From NCBI RefSeq assembly GCF_000426065.1, contig NZ_AUEQ01000008.1:186001-250000 (forward strand): DNA of 64,000 bases, written 5' to 3'. The notes beneath the pieces were generated by a model. That model saw only the letters and a program-made list of their open reading frames with translations, was not told where the DNA came from and ran no database searches. Positions 43,164 through 52,776 of this stretch are shown piece by piece. The position numbers were made by a program, and so were the translations under genes. Source of the DNA: Mycobacterium sp. URHD0025 (GTDB lineage Bacteria; Actinomycetota; Actinomycetes; Mycobacteriales; Mycobacteriaceae). Position 1 is the first letter of the stretch. Every line of letters starts with the position of its first letter.

Positions 43164-44120
43164 GTGCACCGCGTCGTCGTCCTGCTGCTGGAGCCCGTGG
43201 TCGGCTTCGATGCCACCATCGCGCCGCTGCTGTTCTCCAACGCCACCGACAGCGACGGGAATTCGCTCTACGACGTCGTGACGTGCGGGCTCACCACCGA
43301 CCCGGTGCCGTCCACGACCGGGTTCGCGATGGTGCCCGCCGCAGGAGCCGAGGCGCTGGAATCGGCCGACACCGTGGTGATTCCGGGCACCAGGTACGCG
43401 CCGGCGCGGACCGACGGTGTGCTGGGCGCCGACGTGAGCAAGGCCCTGGCGCGCATTCGCCCCGGCACGCGGCTGGTGTCGATCTGCACCGGGGCTTTCG
43501 TGCTGGCTGCCGCTGGTCTGCTGGACGGCCGCCCGGCCACCACGCATTGGCGGTTCGCGGCGGATATGCGCCGGCTGCATCCCGGCGTTCACCTCGATGA
43601 GGAAATCCTGTTCGTCGACGACGGCGACGTCCTGACCTCGGCGGGCCTGGCCGCAGGAATCGACTTGTGCCTACACATCATTCGTTCCGACCACGGTGCC
43701 CGGGTGGCCAACGCGGTGGCCCGTTACTGCGTGGTGCCGCCGTGGCGGGAGGGCGGACAGGCCCAGTTCATCGACCACGGGTTCACGGTCACCGATCAGG
43801 CCTCGACCGCGGCCACCCGCGACTGGGTACTGGGGCACCTCGACGAGGAACTCACCGTGACGCGGCTGGCCGTGCACGCCCACATGAGCGCCCGCACGTT
43901 CAACCGTCGCTTCCGTGAGGAGACCGGACAGGCTCCGGGCGCCTGGATCCGCAGCCGCAGGCTGGACCTGGCCCGCGAACTGCTGGAATCCGGGGACCTG
44001 CCGGTCGACGAGGTGGCCAGGCGTTCGGGTCTGGGCACCGCCGGCAACCTGCGTCACCATCTGCGGCGCGGGCTCGGGATGTCCCCGTCGAGCTACCGCA
44101 AGGTGTACCAGGGCGCGTGA
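43164..44120 (+). CDS. GlxA/FtrA-type AraC-family regulator
   Basis: A 318-residue protein. Residues about 1-180 form a class I glutamine-amidotransferase-like (DJ-1/PfpI) domain with VVVLLLEPVVGFD, VVIPGTRYAP, SICTGAFVLAAAGLLDGRPATTHW (Cys in ICTG), then ITSAGLAAGIDL-like text. The AraC HTH follows: TVTRLAVHAHMSARTFNRRFREETGQAPGAW and ARRSGLGTAGNLRHHLRRGLG. Probably regulates the divergent MFS gene. The GTG start has no Shine-Dalgarno and may be leaderless. The frame stays open upstream but is antisense to the transporter. Confidence 0.87.
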   Translation: MHRVVVLLLEPVVGFDATIAPLLFSNATDSDGNSLYDVVTCGLTTDPVPSTTGFAMVPAAGAEALESADTVVIPGTRYAPARTDGVLGADVSKALARIRPGTRLVSICTGAFVLAAAGLLDGRPATTHWRFAADMRRLHPGVHLDEEILFVDDGDVLTSAGLAAGIDLCLHIIRSDHGARVANAVARYCVVPPWREGGQAQFIDHGFTVTDQASTAATRDWVLGHLDEELTVTRLAVHAHMSARTFNRRFREETGQAPGAWIRSRRLDLARELLESGDLPVDEVARRSGLGTAGNLRHHLRRGLGMSPSSYRKVYQGA

Positions 44121-44142
44121 GCAGGCCGGTCGGCTGTCTACC

Positions 44143-44673
44143 ATGACCGGCATGCCAGAGCCGCTGATCGTGTCCGTCGCCGGTCATACCCCGCAGATCG
44201 ACCCGGATGCCTGGGTTGCCCCCAATGCCAGTGTGATCGGCCAGGTTTCGCTGGCCGCCGGTGCCAGTGTCTGGTACGGCGCCACGCTGCGCGCCGAATT
44301 CGAGCCCATCGAGGTCGGTGAGGGCAGCAACATCCAGGACGGGGTGACCGTCCACGTCGACCCGGGTTTCCCGTGCCGGATCGCCGCCGGGGTGACGGTG
44401 GGACACAACGTGGTGCTGCACGGCTGCACCGTTGAGCAGGACAGCCTGGTCGGGATGGGCGCAGTGGTGCTCAACGGTGCGGTGATCGGCGCCGGGTCAC
44501 TGGTCGCCGCCGGTGCCGTGGTGCCCCAGGGCATGGTGGTGCCGCCGCGTTCGCTGGTCGCCGGTGTGCCCGCCAAGGTGCGCCGCGAGCTCAGCGACGA
44601 CGAGGTCGGCCACAACGAGATCAACGCCAAGGCTTACACGCATCTCACCGGATTGCACCGAGAGGCGGATTGA
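44143..44673 (+). CDS. Gamma-carbonic-anhydrase-like hexapeptide protein
   Basis: A 176-residue left-handed beta-helix protein. Hexapeptide repeats run through AWVAPNASVIGQVSLAAGASVWYGATLRAEFEPIEVGEGSNIQDGVTVHVD, then VGHNVVLHGCTVEQDSLVGMGAVVLNGAVIG, with histidines in TVHVD and VGHNVVLHGC placed like the zinc ligands of gamma-CA (YrdA/CaiE branch). Activity is uncertain; relatives with all three histidines may still be inactive as carbonic anhydrases. The last 29 nt overlap the convergent aldo-keto reductase gene. Confidence 0.83.
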   Translation: MTGMPEPLIVSVAGHTPQIDPDAWVAPNASVIGQVSLAAGASVWYGATLRAEFEPIEVGEGSNIQDGVTVHVDPGFPCRIAAGVTVGHNVVLHGCTVEQDSLVGMGAVVLNGAVIGAGSLVAAGAVVPQGMVVPPRSLVAGVPAKVRRELSDDEVGHNEINAKAYTHLTGLHREAD

Positions 44674-45682
44674 GCCGGGCGAACCCGTCCTGGCGGAAGT
44701 ACGGGAAGTAGGGATACGGCGCCTCCCGGGTGCTTGCGGCGTCCAGCCGCGCGATCTGGTCGGCGTCCAGTGCCCACCCGACCGCACCGAGGTTGTCGCG
44801 TAATTGCCGTTCGTCGCGGGCCCCGATGATGACCGACGAGACCGTCGGCCTGCGCAGCAGCCAGTTGAGTGCGACCTGTGGCACGGTTCTGCCGGTTTCC
44901 GCGGCGATCGCGTCGAGTGCGTCGACGACACCGTAGAGGAATTCGTCGTCGACCGGCGGCCCTGCGTTCGCGGTGGCGTGCAGCCGGCTGCGCTCGGGCA
45001 GCGGCCGGCCGCGGCGGATCTTCCCGGTCAGTCGGCCCCAGCCCAGAGGGCTCCATACCAGTGCGCCGACTCCTTCGGCCATCGCCAACGGCATGAGCTC
45101 CCATTCGTAATCGCGGCCGATCAGTGAGTAGTACACCTGGTGCGCGATATACCTTGGGCGATCGTGCTTTTCGGCGAGGCTCAGGGACTTCGTCAGCTGC
45201 CATCCGGAGAAGTTCGACACTCCGGTGTAGCGCACTTTGCCTTGCTCGACGAGGGTGTCGAGCGCTTGCAGGACTTCCTCGATCGGTGTGAACGCGTCGT
45301 ACGCATGCAACTGGAACAGGTCGATCCGGTCGGTCTGCAGGCGTGTCAGCGCGGAATCGACGGCCCGCAACAGCCGCGCCCGCGATGTGCCCCAGTCGTC
45401 GGGGCCGGTCGGCAGCGCGGCCTTCGTGGAGATCAGCACGCTGTCGCGGCGCCCGCGCAGAGCCGCGCCGAGCACCTCTTCCGAGGCGCCGTCGGAGTAC
45501 GCGTCGGCGGTGTCGAACAAATTGATGCCGGCCTCCAGGGCCAGATCGACCATTGCCCGCGCCTGGTCGACCCCGGTATCACCCCAGGCGCCGAAGAACT
45601 CTCCCGAGCCACCGAAAGTCGCTGCGCCGAAGCTCAGCTCGGAGACCATGAGGTCAGAGTCGCCCACTCTGCGATATTCCAT
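44645..45682 (-). CDS. Aldo-keto reductase
   Basis: A 345-residue AKR. FDTADAYSDG holds the catalytic Asp-Tyr pair, LISTKAALP the lysine, and FQLHAYDAF the histidine; LLRRPTVSSVIIGARDERQL near the end binds the cofactor phosphate. It reduces aldehydes or ketones with NADPH. AAGGAG lies 5 nt ahead of the ATG, which settles the start over a GTG two codons earlier. Divergent from a TetR gene, 69 bp apart, with an inverted repeat in the gap. Confidence 0.88.
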   Translation of the reverse strand: MEYRRVGDSDLMVSELSFGAATFGGSGEFFGAWGDTGVDQARAMVDLALEAGINLFDTADAYSDGASEEVLGAALRGRRDSVLISTKAALPTGPDDWGTSRARLLRAVDSALTRLQTDRIDLFQLHAYDAFTPIEEVLQALDTLVEQGKVRYTGVSNFSGWQLTKSLSLAEKHDRPRYIAHQVYYSLIGRDYEWELMPLAMAEGVGALVWSPLGWGRLTGKIRRGRPLPERSRLHATANAGPPVDDEFLYGVVDALDAIAAETGRTVPQVALNWLLRRPTVSSVIIGARDERQLRDNLGAVGWALDADQIARLDAASTREAPYPYFPYFRQDGFARLNPPLGAIR

Positions 45683-45690
45683 TGCCACTC

Positions 45691-45751
45691 CTTAACGGGA
45701 TTGTCTTCCTGATAAGGAACGTGGCGCTAACGAGACAATATTCCCATTAAG
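45691..45751. promoter_or_regulatory. Imperfect inverted repeat between AKR and TetR genes
   Basis: CTTAACGGGATTGTC at one end and GACAATATTCCCATTAAG at the other; allowing one substitution and a 3-nt insertion they are reverse complements. Each copy abuts one of the divergent genes, and the second ends at the TetR ATG. Two inverted copies of about 15 bp are a natural arrangement for a TetR repressor acting on both promoters. Confidence 0.5.
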
Positions 45752-46348
45752 ATGAGCCGCATGGCAGCCGAACGACCGGGCGGGCGCACCGCCGCGGTGC
45801 GCGAAGCGGTGTTGCGCGCGACAGCCGACCTACTCATCGAGGAGGGGTTGGCTGGTCTGGAACTGACGGCTGTGGCCGAACGGGCGGCCGTCGGCAAGTC
45901 GACGGTGTACCGGCGGTGGGGCTCGGTCCCGGCCTTGGTGGCAGACCTCTTGGCCGACATGGCCGAACAGTCGGTGCGCCGGGCCGACACCGGATCACTG
46001 CGTGGTGATCTCCGGGCCAATGCGACCCTGGTGCGTCGCACCCTCAACGATGCGCGCCAAGGCAGGCTGTTCAAGGCCGCTATCGCGGCGGCGACCTCCG
46101 ACCGACACACCGCGGCCGCGTTGCAGCTGTTCTACGACCGGCGAATCCTGGAGTGGGCCGGATGTGTGACCGATGCGGTGGAGCGGGGCGAAGCGCCGGC
46201 CGGAACCGATGCCGCTGCGGTCATCCGGCAGGTCTCCGCCCCGCTCTACTACCAATTCCTCACCAGCACGCGCACTCTCACGGTCGCCGACGCGCATCGT
46301 GCGGTCGATGCCGCGATCGCGGCCGTCGTTGCCGGGGTGTTCGCCTAG
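45752..46348 (+). CDS. TetR-family regulator
   Basis: A 198-residue TetR protein. HTH: LLIEEGLAGLELTAVAERAAVGKSTVYRRWGSVPALVAD. The C-terminal domain includes RRILEWAGCVTDAVERGEAP and QVSAPLYYQFLTST, the TetR_C_16-like set. Start at ATG 45752; another ATG three codons later. Likely represses the divergent aldo-keto reductase. Its end overlaps the convergent MFS gene by 4 nt. Confidence 0.86.
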   Translation: MSRMAAERPGGRTAAVREAVLRATADLLIEEGLAGLELTAVAERAAVGKSTVYRRWGSVPALVADLLADMAEQSVRRADTGSLRGDLRANATLVRRTLNDARQGRLFKAAIAAATSDRHTAAALQLFYDRRILEWAGCVTDAVERGEAPAGTDAAAVIRQVSAPLYYQFLTSTRTLTVADAHRAVDAAIAAVVAGVFA

Positions 46349-47625
46349 CGCAGTGGATGTGCCAGCTCGTCGCGCGGCATCCGCGCCGCCGCCACCGCCA
46401 CCGCGGCCAGCACGGCAGGCAGCAGCCCCGCCACCAGGAAGATGGACTCCATCGAGACCACCTTCGACAGCGGGCCGACGATCGCGAACGACAGCGGCAT
46501 GAACGCCAGCGACACGAAGAAGTCGAGGCTCGAGACCCGACCCAGCATCTCCGTTGGCACCCGGCGCTGCAGCAGCGTTCCCCAGATCACCATTCCGGCA
46601 CCGTCGGTGACGCCGACGCAGAACGTGGCCGCGGCCATCAACGGGAACGACGATGTGACGCCGACGATCACCAGCGGCACCGATCCCAGGCCCCACATCG
46701 CCATCATGGTGGTCAGATAGCGCCTCGGCATCCGGCGTGAGGACACCGTCAATGCCCCCAGCGCGCTGCCGAATCCGAAGAACGCCAGGATGAATCCGTA
46801 CGCGCGGGCGCCGTCGGCGAACCGGTCCTGGGCGATGAACGGCAGCAGTACCTCGATCGGCCCGAGGACGACGAGCACGAACATGCTGGCGAACAACAGC
46901 GTCCACAGCAGCCACGGCGTGCGGACCATGAATGCGAAACCTTCACGCAGATCACGCAATACGTGCGGCTGATCTCGATCATCGGGTGCTGCAATCGAAT
47001 CCACTGCCGGGCGGGTGGCGACCAGCAGGGCCAGGCCCAGGCCGAACAACACCGCCACCACCACGGCGCCCAGTGAAGGGAAGGTCGCGGCGATCACCAT
47101 GCCTGCCACCGCGGGCCCGACAGAACGCTGGAAAACCGGACGCACCACGCCCTCAACACCATTGGCCGCCAACAATTGTTCGGGCGGCAGGATGCGCGGC
47201 AGCAGTGCGCTGTAGGCGGGGAAGAAGAACGCCGCGGCGATGCCGAGAATGCCCGACGCGACGGCCAGATGCCAGATCTTCAGCACGTCGAGCAGGCCCA
47301 GCACCGCGATGGTCGTGACCGCCACCAGATTGACGGTCTCGACCGCGATGATGATCGTGCGCTGGTTGATCCGGTCGGCCGTGATGCCGCCGACGAGAAC
47401 GAACGCCACCAGCCCGGCGCCGAGGCAGGTGGCCACCAGCGACAGTGAGGCCGGATCGTTGTCGATCGCGATGACCTGCAAGGCCATCACCACCGACCAC
47501 ATGCCCTCGGCGAAGATCGACAATGTGACCGCGGCGATCAGCAGCCGGTATTCGCGGATGCGGAAGGGGGCGAGCACACGCCAGCCGCCGGTCTGACCAA
47601 CCGGCGTCTGAATGTCGTGTTGCAT
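46345..47625 (-). CDS. MFS exporter (Tap/enterobactin-exporter-like)
   Basis: A 426-residue, 12-segment MFS protein. First segments: FRIREYRLLIAAVTLSIFAEGMWSVVMALQVI, GLVAFVLVGGITADRINQRTII, VASGILGIAAAFFFPAYSALLPRILPPEQLLAANGV. The last motif is typical of the MFS_3/Tap-like efflux group, including M. tuberculosis Rv1258c. Substrate unknown, drugs possible. ATG at MQHDIQT chosen; a GTG two codons before is also possible, and no strong ribosome site separates them. Confidence 0.82.
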   Translation of the reverse strand: MQHDIQTPVGQTGGWRVLAPFRIREYRLLIAAVTLSIFAEGMWSVVMALQVIAIDNDPASLSLVATCLGAGLVAFVLVGGITADRINQRTIIIAVETVNLVAVTTIAVLGLLDVLKIWHLAVASGILGIAAAFFFPAYSALLPRILPPEQLLAANGVEGVVRPVFQRSVGPAVAGMVIAATFPSLGAVVVAVLFGLGLALLVATRPAVDSIAAPDDRDQPHVLRDLREGFAFMVRTPWLLWTLLFASMFVLVVLGPIEVLLPFIAQDRFADGARAYGFILAFFGFGSALGALTVSSRRMPRRYLTTMMAMWGLGSVPLVIVGVTSSFPLMAAATFCVGVTDGAGMVIWGTLLQRRVPTEMLGRVSSLDFFVSLAFMPLSFAIVGPLSKVVSMESIFLVAGLLPAVLAAVAVAAARMPRDELAHPLR

Positions 47626-47684
47626 GCTCACAACATTCGATGGTGCCCACCCGGAGTGGGTTGAGTCCAACGATTTTCGCCCGC

Positions 47685-47740
47685 GAGCAGACACAAAGCT
47701 GCCCATTTCGACGCGAGAAAGGGCAGTTTTGCGTCTGCTC
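47685..47740. terminator. 56-bp palindromic element 5
   Basis: Outer 20-bp arms, GAGCAGACACAAAGCTGCCC against GGGCAGTTTTGCGTCTGCTC, with two mismatches, around a 16-nt centre. It starts 7 nt beyond the stop of the echA10-like gene (which runs leftward), so it most likely terminates that gene. Confidence 0.75.
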
Positions 47741-47747
47741 GGAGGAG

Positions 47748-48551
47748 TCAGGACTGGGTGAACTCCGGGCGCCGGTTCTGCTGGAAGGCCTTGGTGCCCT
47801 CACGGAAGTCGTCGGACACCAGCAGCTGCAGCTGGCCCTTGCGCTCGCGGGCGAAGGCACCCTCGAGCTCGGTGAGCGTGGCCGCATTGACGGCCTGCTT
47901 GGTCTCGCGCAGCGCCACCGCCGGACCCGAGCGCAGCTTCGCGATGACCTTGTCCACCGCGGCGTCGAACTCGTCGACCGGGTACACGGCGCTGATCAGA
48001 CCCCAGTCGTAGGCGTCGGCAGCGGTGAGGCGATCCGCCAGCAGCGCCAGTCGCATGGCCCGGATCCGGCCGATGTTCGCGGCGACCAGAGCCGAGGCGC
48101 CGCCGTCGGGCATCAACCCGATCTTGGTGAACGCCAACAGGAAGAAGGCTGCCTCCGAGGCCAGCACGACGTCGCACGCCAGGGCCAGTGACACCCCGAC
48201 GCCGGCGGCGGGTCCCTGGACGACGGCCACGACCGGCTTCGGCAGCGCCACGATGGAGGCGACGGCGCGGTTCGCCGCGTCGAGCACGCCTTCGGCGTCG
48301 TGGCTCTTGGCGTTCTGGTCTTCCTCGCTGATGCCCGCGCCGGAGCTGAACCCGCGGCCCGCGCCGCCGAGGCGGACCACGCGTACGTCCGGGTCGGTGC
48401 CGGCGAGATCCATGGCGTCGGCGATCGCCACGAGCATGTCCTGGGTCAGGGAGTTCAGGCTGTCGGGCCGGTTCAGTGTCACCGAAAGCACGCCGCCCTC
48501 GAGGGACACGGTCAGGTCTTTGACGTCGGGGTATTCGCGGGTCACGGTCAT
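47748..48551 (-). CDS. echA10: Enoyl-CoA hydratase/isomerase (EchA10-like)
   Basis: A 267-residue crotonase. VQGPAAGVGVSLALACDVVLAS and FSSGAGISEEDQ are the oxyanion segments. The first glutamate of hydratases is missing: AFTKIGLMPDGGASALV has Lys-Ile where hydratases carry Pro-Glu, and Asp follows as in PaaG-type isomerases. So isomerase rather than hydratase activity is possible. Divergent from mcr, as Rv1142c from Rv1143 in M. tuberculosis, which supports the name. Confidence 0.8.
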   Translation of the reverse strand: MTVTREYPDVKDLTVSLEGGVLSVTLNRPDSLNSLTQDMLVAIADAMDLAGTDPDVRVVRLGGAGRGFSSGAGISEEDQNAKSHDAEGVLDAANRAVASIVALPKPVVAVVQGPAAGVGVSLALACDVVLASEAAFFLLAFTKIGLMPDGGASALVAANIGRIRAMRLALLADRLTAADAYDWGLISAVYPVDEFDAAVDKVIAKLRSGPAVALRETKQAVNAATLTELEGAFARERKGQLQLLVSDDFREGTKAFQQNRRPEFTQS

Positions 48552-48684
48552 CTATGCACCTTAAGTCTGACGGGCCGACGGCCGGTCCGGGCGGGGCCGG
48601 CTATGGCCATGCCGGTCGAGAAGGTTATACAAGTAAGCTATGTCACCGGTCAACCAAGGCCTAACACGCGAAGGGCGGAAGAGC

Positions 48685-49776
48685 ATGGCAGGACCACTGC
48701 AAGGTTTGCGCGTTGTTGAGTTGGCCGGTATCGGCCCGGGTCCGCACGCGGCGATGATTCTCGGCGATCTGGGCGCCGACGTCGTGCGCATCGAGCGGCC
48801 GGGTCGTAGCGGGGGAGTGCCCGCCGGCGATCGGGATTCGATGCTGCGCAACCGTCGCTCGATGGCGGCAGACCTCAAGAGCGACGAGGGTCGCGAGCTG
48901 GTGCTCAATCTGATCTCGAAGGCCGACGTGCTGATCGAGGGCTACCGGCCCGGCGTCACCGAACGCCTGGGGCTGGGACCAGAAGATTGCGCCAAGGTCA
49001 ACGAGCGCCTGATCTATGCCCGGATGACGGGGTGGGGTCAGGACGGGCCGCGGGCCCTGCAGGCCGGCCACGACATCAACTACATCTCCCTCAACGGCCT
49101 GCTGCACGCGGTCGGCCGCAAGGGTGAGCGGCCGGTCCCACCGCTGAACCTCGCCGGCGATTTCGGTGGCGGCTCGATGTTCCTGCTCGTCGGCATCCTC
49201 TCTGCGCTGTTCGAGCGGCAGACCTCCGGCAAGGGACAGGTGATCGACGCGGCCATGGTCGACGGCTCGTCCGTGCTGATGCAGATGATGTGGGGTTTCC
49301 GCGCCAACGGTCTGTGGTCCGACGAGCGCGGCACCAACATGCTCGACACCGGCGCCCCCTACTACGACACCTACGAGACCGCCGACGGCAAATACATGGC
49401 CATCGGTGCGATCGAGCCGCAGTTCTACGCCGAACTGCTCAAGGGCCTGGGACTCGACGGCGCCGACCTCCCGGCGCAGAACGACATGGGCCGCTGGCCC
49501 GAACTGCGCGAGGCCTTCACCAAGGCGTTCGCCGCGCACGACCGCGATCACTGGGCCAAGGTGTTCGCCGGTACCGACGCGTGTGCGACGCCGGTGTTGT
49601 CGTTCGCCGAGGTGCTCACCGAGCCGCACATCGCCGAGCGCGACACATTCTTCGATGACGAGGGGAACCTGCAGCCGATGCCGGCACCGCGGTTCTCGCG
49701 CAGCACCCCGGCGGTGCCGACCCCGCCGAGCCCGCGCGGCGCCGACACCGAATCGGTTCTGCGGGACTGGGTTTAG
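48685..49776 (+). CDS. mcr: Alpha-methylacyl-CoA racemase
   Basis: A 363-residue family III CoA-transferase fold, very close to M. tuberculosis Mcr (Rv1143). The N-terminus [19 protein letters not shown] agrees almost residue by residue, and the racemase residues are seen in [12 protein letters not shown] (His), [10 protein letters not shown] (Asp) and [11 protein letters not shown] (Glu). It interconverts R and S 2-methylacyl-CoA so methyl-branched chains, such as the sterol side chain, can enter beta-oxidation. ATG at MAGPL chosen over an upstream frame. The next gene is an SDR of the type seen at Rv1144. Confidence 0.95.
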   Translation: MAGPLQGLRVVELAGIGPGPHAAMILGDLGADVVRIERPGRSGGVPAGDRDSMLRNRRSMAADLKSDEGRELVLNLISKADVLIEGYRPGVTERLGLGPEDCAKVNERLIYARMTGWGQDGPRALQAGHDINYISLNGLLHAVGRKGERPVPPLNLAGDFGGGSMFLLVGILSALFERQTSGKGQVIDAAMVDGSSVLMQMMWGFRANGLWSDERGTNMLDTGAPYYDTYETADGKYMAIGAIEPQFYAELLKGLGLDGADLPAQNDMGRWPELREAFTKAFAAHDRDHWAKVFAGTDACATPVLSFAEVLTEPHIAERDTFFDDEGNLQPMPAPRFSRSTPAVPTPPSPRGADTESVLRDWV

Positions 49777-49840
49777 TTCACCGTTCAGTTCGGGCACATG
49801 AGTGGGTCGGCGCGACGCCGGCCGGAAAGGAATGCGGTAA

Positions 49841-50598
49841 ATGGAGATCAAGGACGCGGTAGCCGTCGTCACCGGCGGTGCCTCCGGCCTGGGCCTGGCC
49901 ACCACCAAGCGGCTGCTGGACGCGGGCGCTCAGGTGGTCGTGATCGACCTCAAGGGTGAGGAGGTCGTGGCCGAACTCGGTGATCGGGCCAAGTTCGTCG
50001 GCACGGATGTCACCGACGAGGCGGGAGTGTCCGAGGCGCTCGACGTCGCGGAATCGCTTGGCCCGGTGCGCATCAACGTCAACTGCGCCGGCATCGGCAA
50101 TGCGATCAAGACCCTGAGCAAGAACGGTGCATTCCCGCTCGACGGGTTCCGCAAGGTGGTCGAGGTCAACCTGATCGGCACATTCAACGTGATCCGGCTG
50201 TCGGCCGAGCGCATCGCCAAGACCGAACCGATCGGTCCGAACGGCGAGGAGCGCGGCGTCATCATCAACACCGCCTCGGTGGCGGCGTTCGACGGGCAGA
50301 TCGGCCAGGCCGCGTACTCGGCGTCCAAGGGCGGTGTGGTCGGCATGACCCTGCCGATCGCGCGTGACCTCTCGCGTGAGCTGATCCGGGTGTGCACCAT
50401 CGCGCCGGGTCTGTTCAAGACGCCGCTGCTGGGCTCGCTGCCCGAAGAGGCGCAGAAGTCGCTGGGGCAGCAGGTGCCGCACCCGGCCCGGCTGGGCGAT
50501 CCCGATGAGTACGGCGCCCTGGCCGTGCACATCGTCGAGAACCCGATGCTCAACGGCGAGGTGATCCGCCTCGATGGCGCAATCCGCATGGCTCCGCG

Positions 50599-50602
<4 letters not shown>
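49841..50602 (+). CDS. Short-chain dehydrogenase, HSD17B10-like (Rv1144-like)
   Basis: A 253-residue [11 protein letters not shown] binds cofactor, [10 protein letters not shown] follows, the Ser-Tyr-Lys triad lies in [10 protein letters not shown] and [10 protein letters not shown], and PGLFKTPLL and [10 protein letters not shown] end the chain, in line with mitochondrial-type 3-hydroxyacyl-CoA dehydrogenase II. The acidic residue after the second strand (VIDLKGEE) favours NAD. It would oxidise 3-hydroxyacyl-CoA, e.g. 2-methyl-branched, from the Mcr product. Its stop TGA overlaps the first ATG of the tandem repeat (ATGA). Confidence 0.9.
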
Positions 50603-51764
<1,162 letters not shown>

Positions 51765-51800
51765 GGCCCCGGAGGGGCAAAGTTACTGCGAAGTCAGTAG

Positions 51801-51833
51801 GAGAAACGCGCGCCGCGAGGCGCGCGTTTTCTC
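51801..51833. terminator. GC-rich hairpin with T-run, terminator
   Basis: GAGAAACGCGCGCC, loop GCGA, then GGCGCGCGTTTTCTC; a 14-bp stem with one bulged T. It overlaps the stop of the following minus-strand small gene and lies past the monooxygenase, so it can end transcripts from both sides. Confidence 0.7.
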
Positions 51834-51987
51834 ATACTGCGGTTGGCAGTTCTTGGAAGTCGTCAAACTGCTCGGAGGTTTCCCCCTCGACCAGGACATC
51901 GCCATGGTAGAGAGCCTCGAAGTCAACCTTGATGACATCGGCACTGGTGTCGTCGATCCACATGACACTGAGCGTATGGGTCACCAT
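51832..51987 (-). CDS. Small acidic protein, 51 residues
   Basis: Too short for many gene finders. The frame gives a balanced acidic sequence: MVTHTLSVMWIDDTSADVIK, then DFEALYHGDVLVEGETSEQF and DDFQELPTAV. Third-position GC is high. No strong ribosome site at the ATG. No known family recognised. The terminator hairpin sits exactly on its 3' end, which supports a real transcription unit. Confidence 0.45.
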   Translation of the reverse strand: MVTHTLSVMWIDDTSADVIKVDFEALYHGDVLVEGETSEQFDDFQELPTAV

Positions 51988-52073
51988 TAAGGAATCTTTG
52001 AGTCACGGTTCGGAAAATGGTGGCAATCCTACTTTTGGGTAGGTTTCTCGCGAGTAGCCCAGCCACGCGGGTC

Positions 52074-52610
52074 TCAGACGGCGGGTTTTGTGAAGTGGAT
52101 CGGGTTGCTGCCGTTCAGGGCGATCCAGGTCACCACCGCGATGATGACGCCGACCACCAGCAGGCCGACCGCGGCCCGGGCCGGCACGCGGGAGCGCCCG
52201 AACACCCGCTCATCGACCGACATGGCACCGGCCCCGGTGAACAGGAGCGCCGCGGCGGCGAATGCTGCCAGGAACGGAACGTTGAACGGCTGCGACCAGA
52301 ACGCGTCCATCGACACGTTGACGGCCCAGGCGTCCACCATCGCGCCGATCACCGCACACGCGGCCAGCGGAGTCAGGATGCCCAGCAGCAGGCCGATACC
52401 GCCGAGGGTCTCCGCCGCGGTCACCATGAACGCACCGAACGCGGGAAGCCGCCAGCCGCTGGATTCCATGAACCCCACGGTGGTGCTGAAGTCGAAAGCC
52501 TTGATCAGGCCGGCCTGCAGCATCGTTGCGCCGATGGCGAGGCGCAGGATGAGCAATCCGGTATCGGTCATGCGGGTGGTCGCGGTTTCGGCGACGGTGC
52601 TGGTTGTCAT
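52074..52610 (-). CDS. DoxX-family membrane protein
   Basis: A 178-residue protein with four membrane segments; conserved DoxX pieces are LRLAIGATMLQAGLIKAFDFSTTVGFM, AFMVTAAETLGGIGLLLGILTPLAACAVIG and FNVPFLAAFAAAALLFTGAGAMSVDERVFG. DoxX proteins can join redox systems at the membrane. ATG at MTTSTVAE chosen over an upstream TTG. Divergent from mmpL13 (166 bp apart), whose leader includes GGGGGAAGG. Confidence 0.83.
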   Translation of the reverse strand: MTTSTVAETATTRMTDTGLLILRLAIGATMLQAGLIKAFDFSTTVGFMESSGWRLPAFGAFMVTAAETLGGIGLLLGILTPLAACAVIGAMVDAWAVNVSMDAFWSQPFNVPFLAAFAAAALLFTGAGAMSVDERVFGRSRVPARAAVGLLVVGVIIAVVTWIALNGSNPIHFTKPAV

Positions 52611-52776
52611 AACCAACTAGACCCTGCCAGGCCGCAGAACTCACCGCGGATGACACGACGTCGGATCCGGTGAACCGTTCGGTGCCCGGGGCCGTATGTA
52701 GAGCGAGACCTACGTTGACGCTGGAAACTTACCGCTGTTAACTTAACGGCGATACTCATCGGGGGAAGGACACCAC

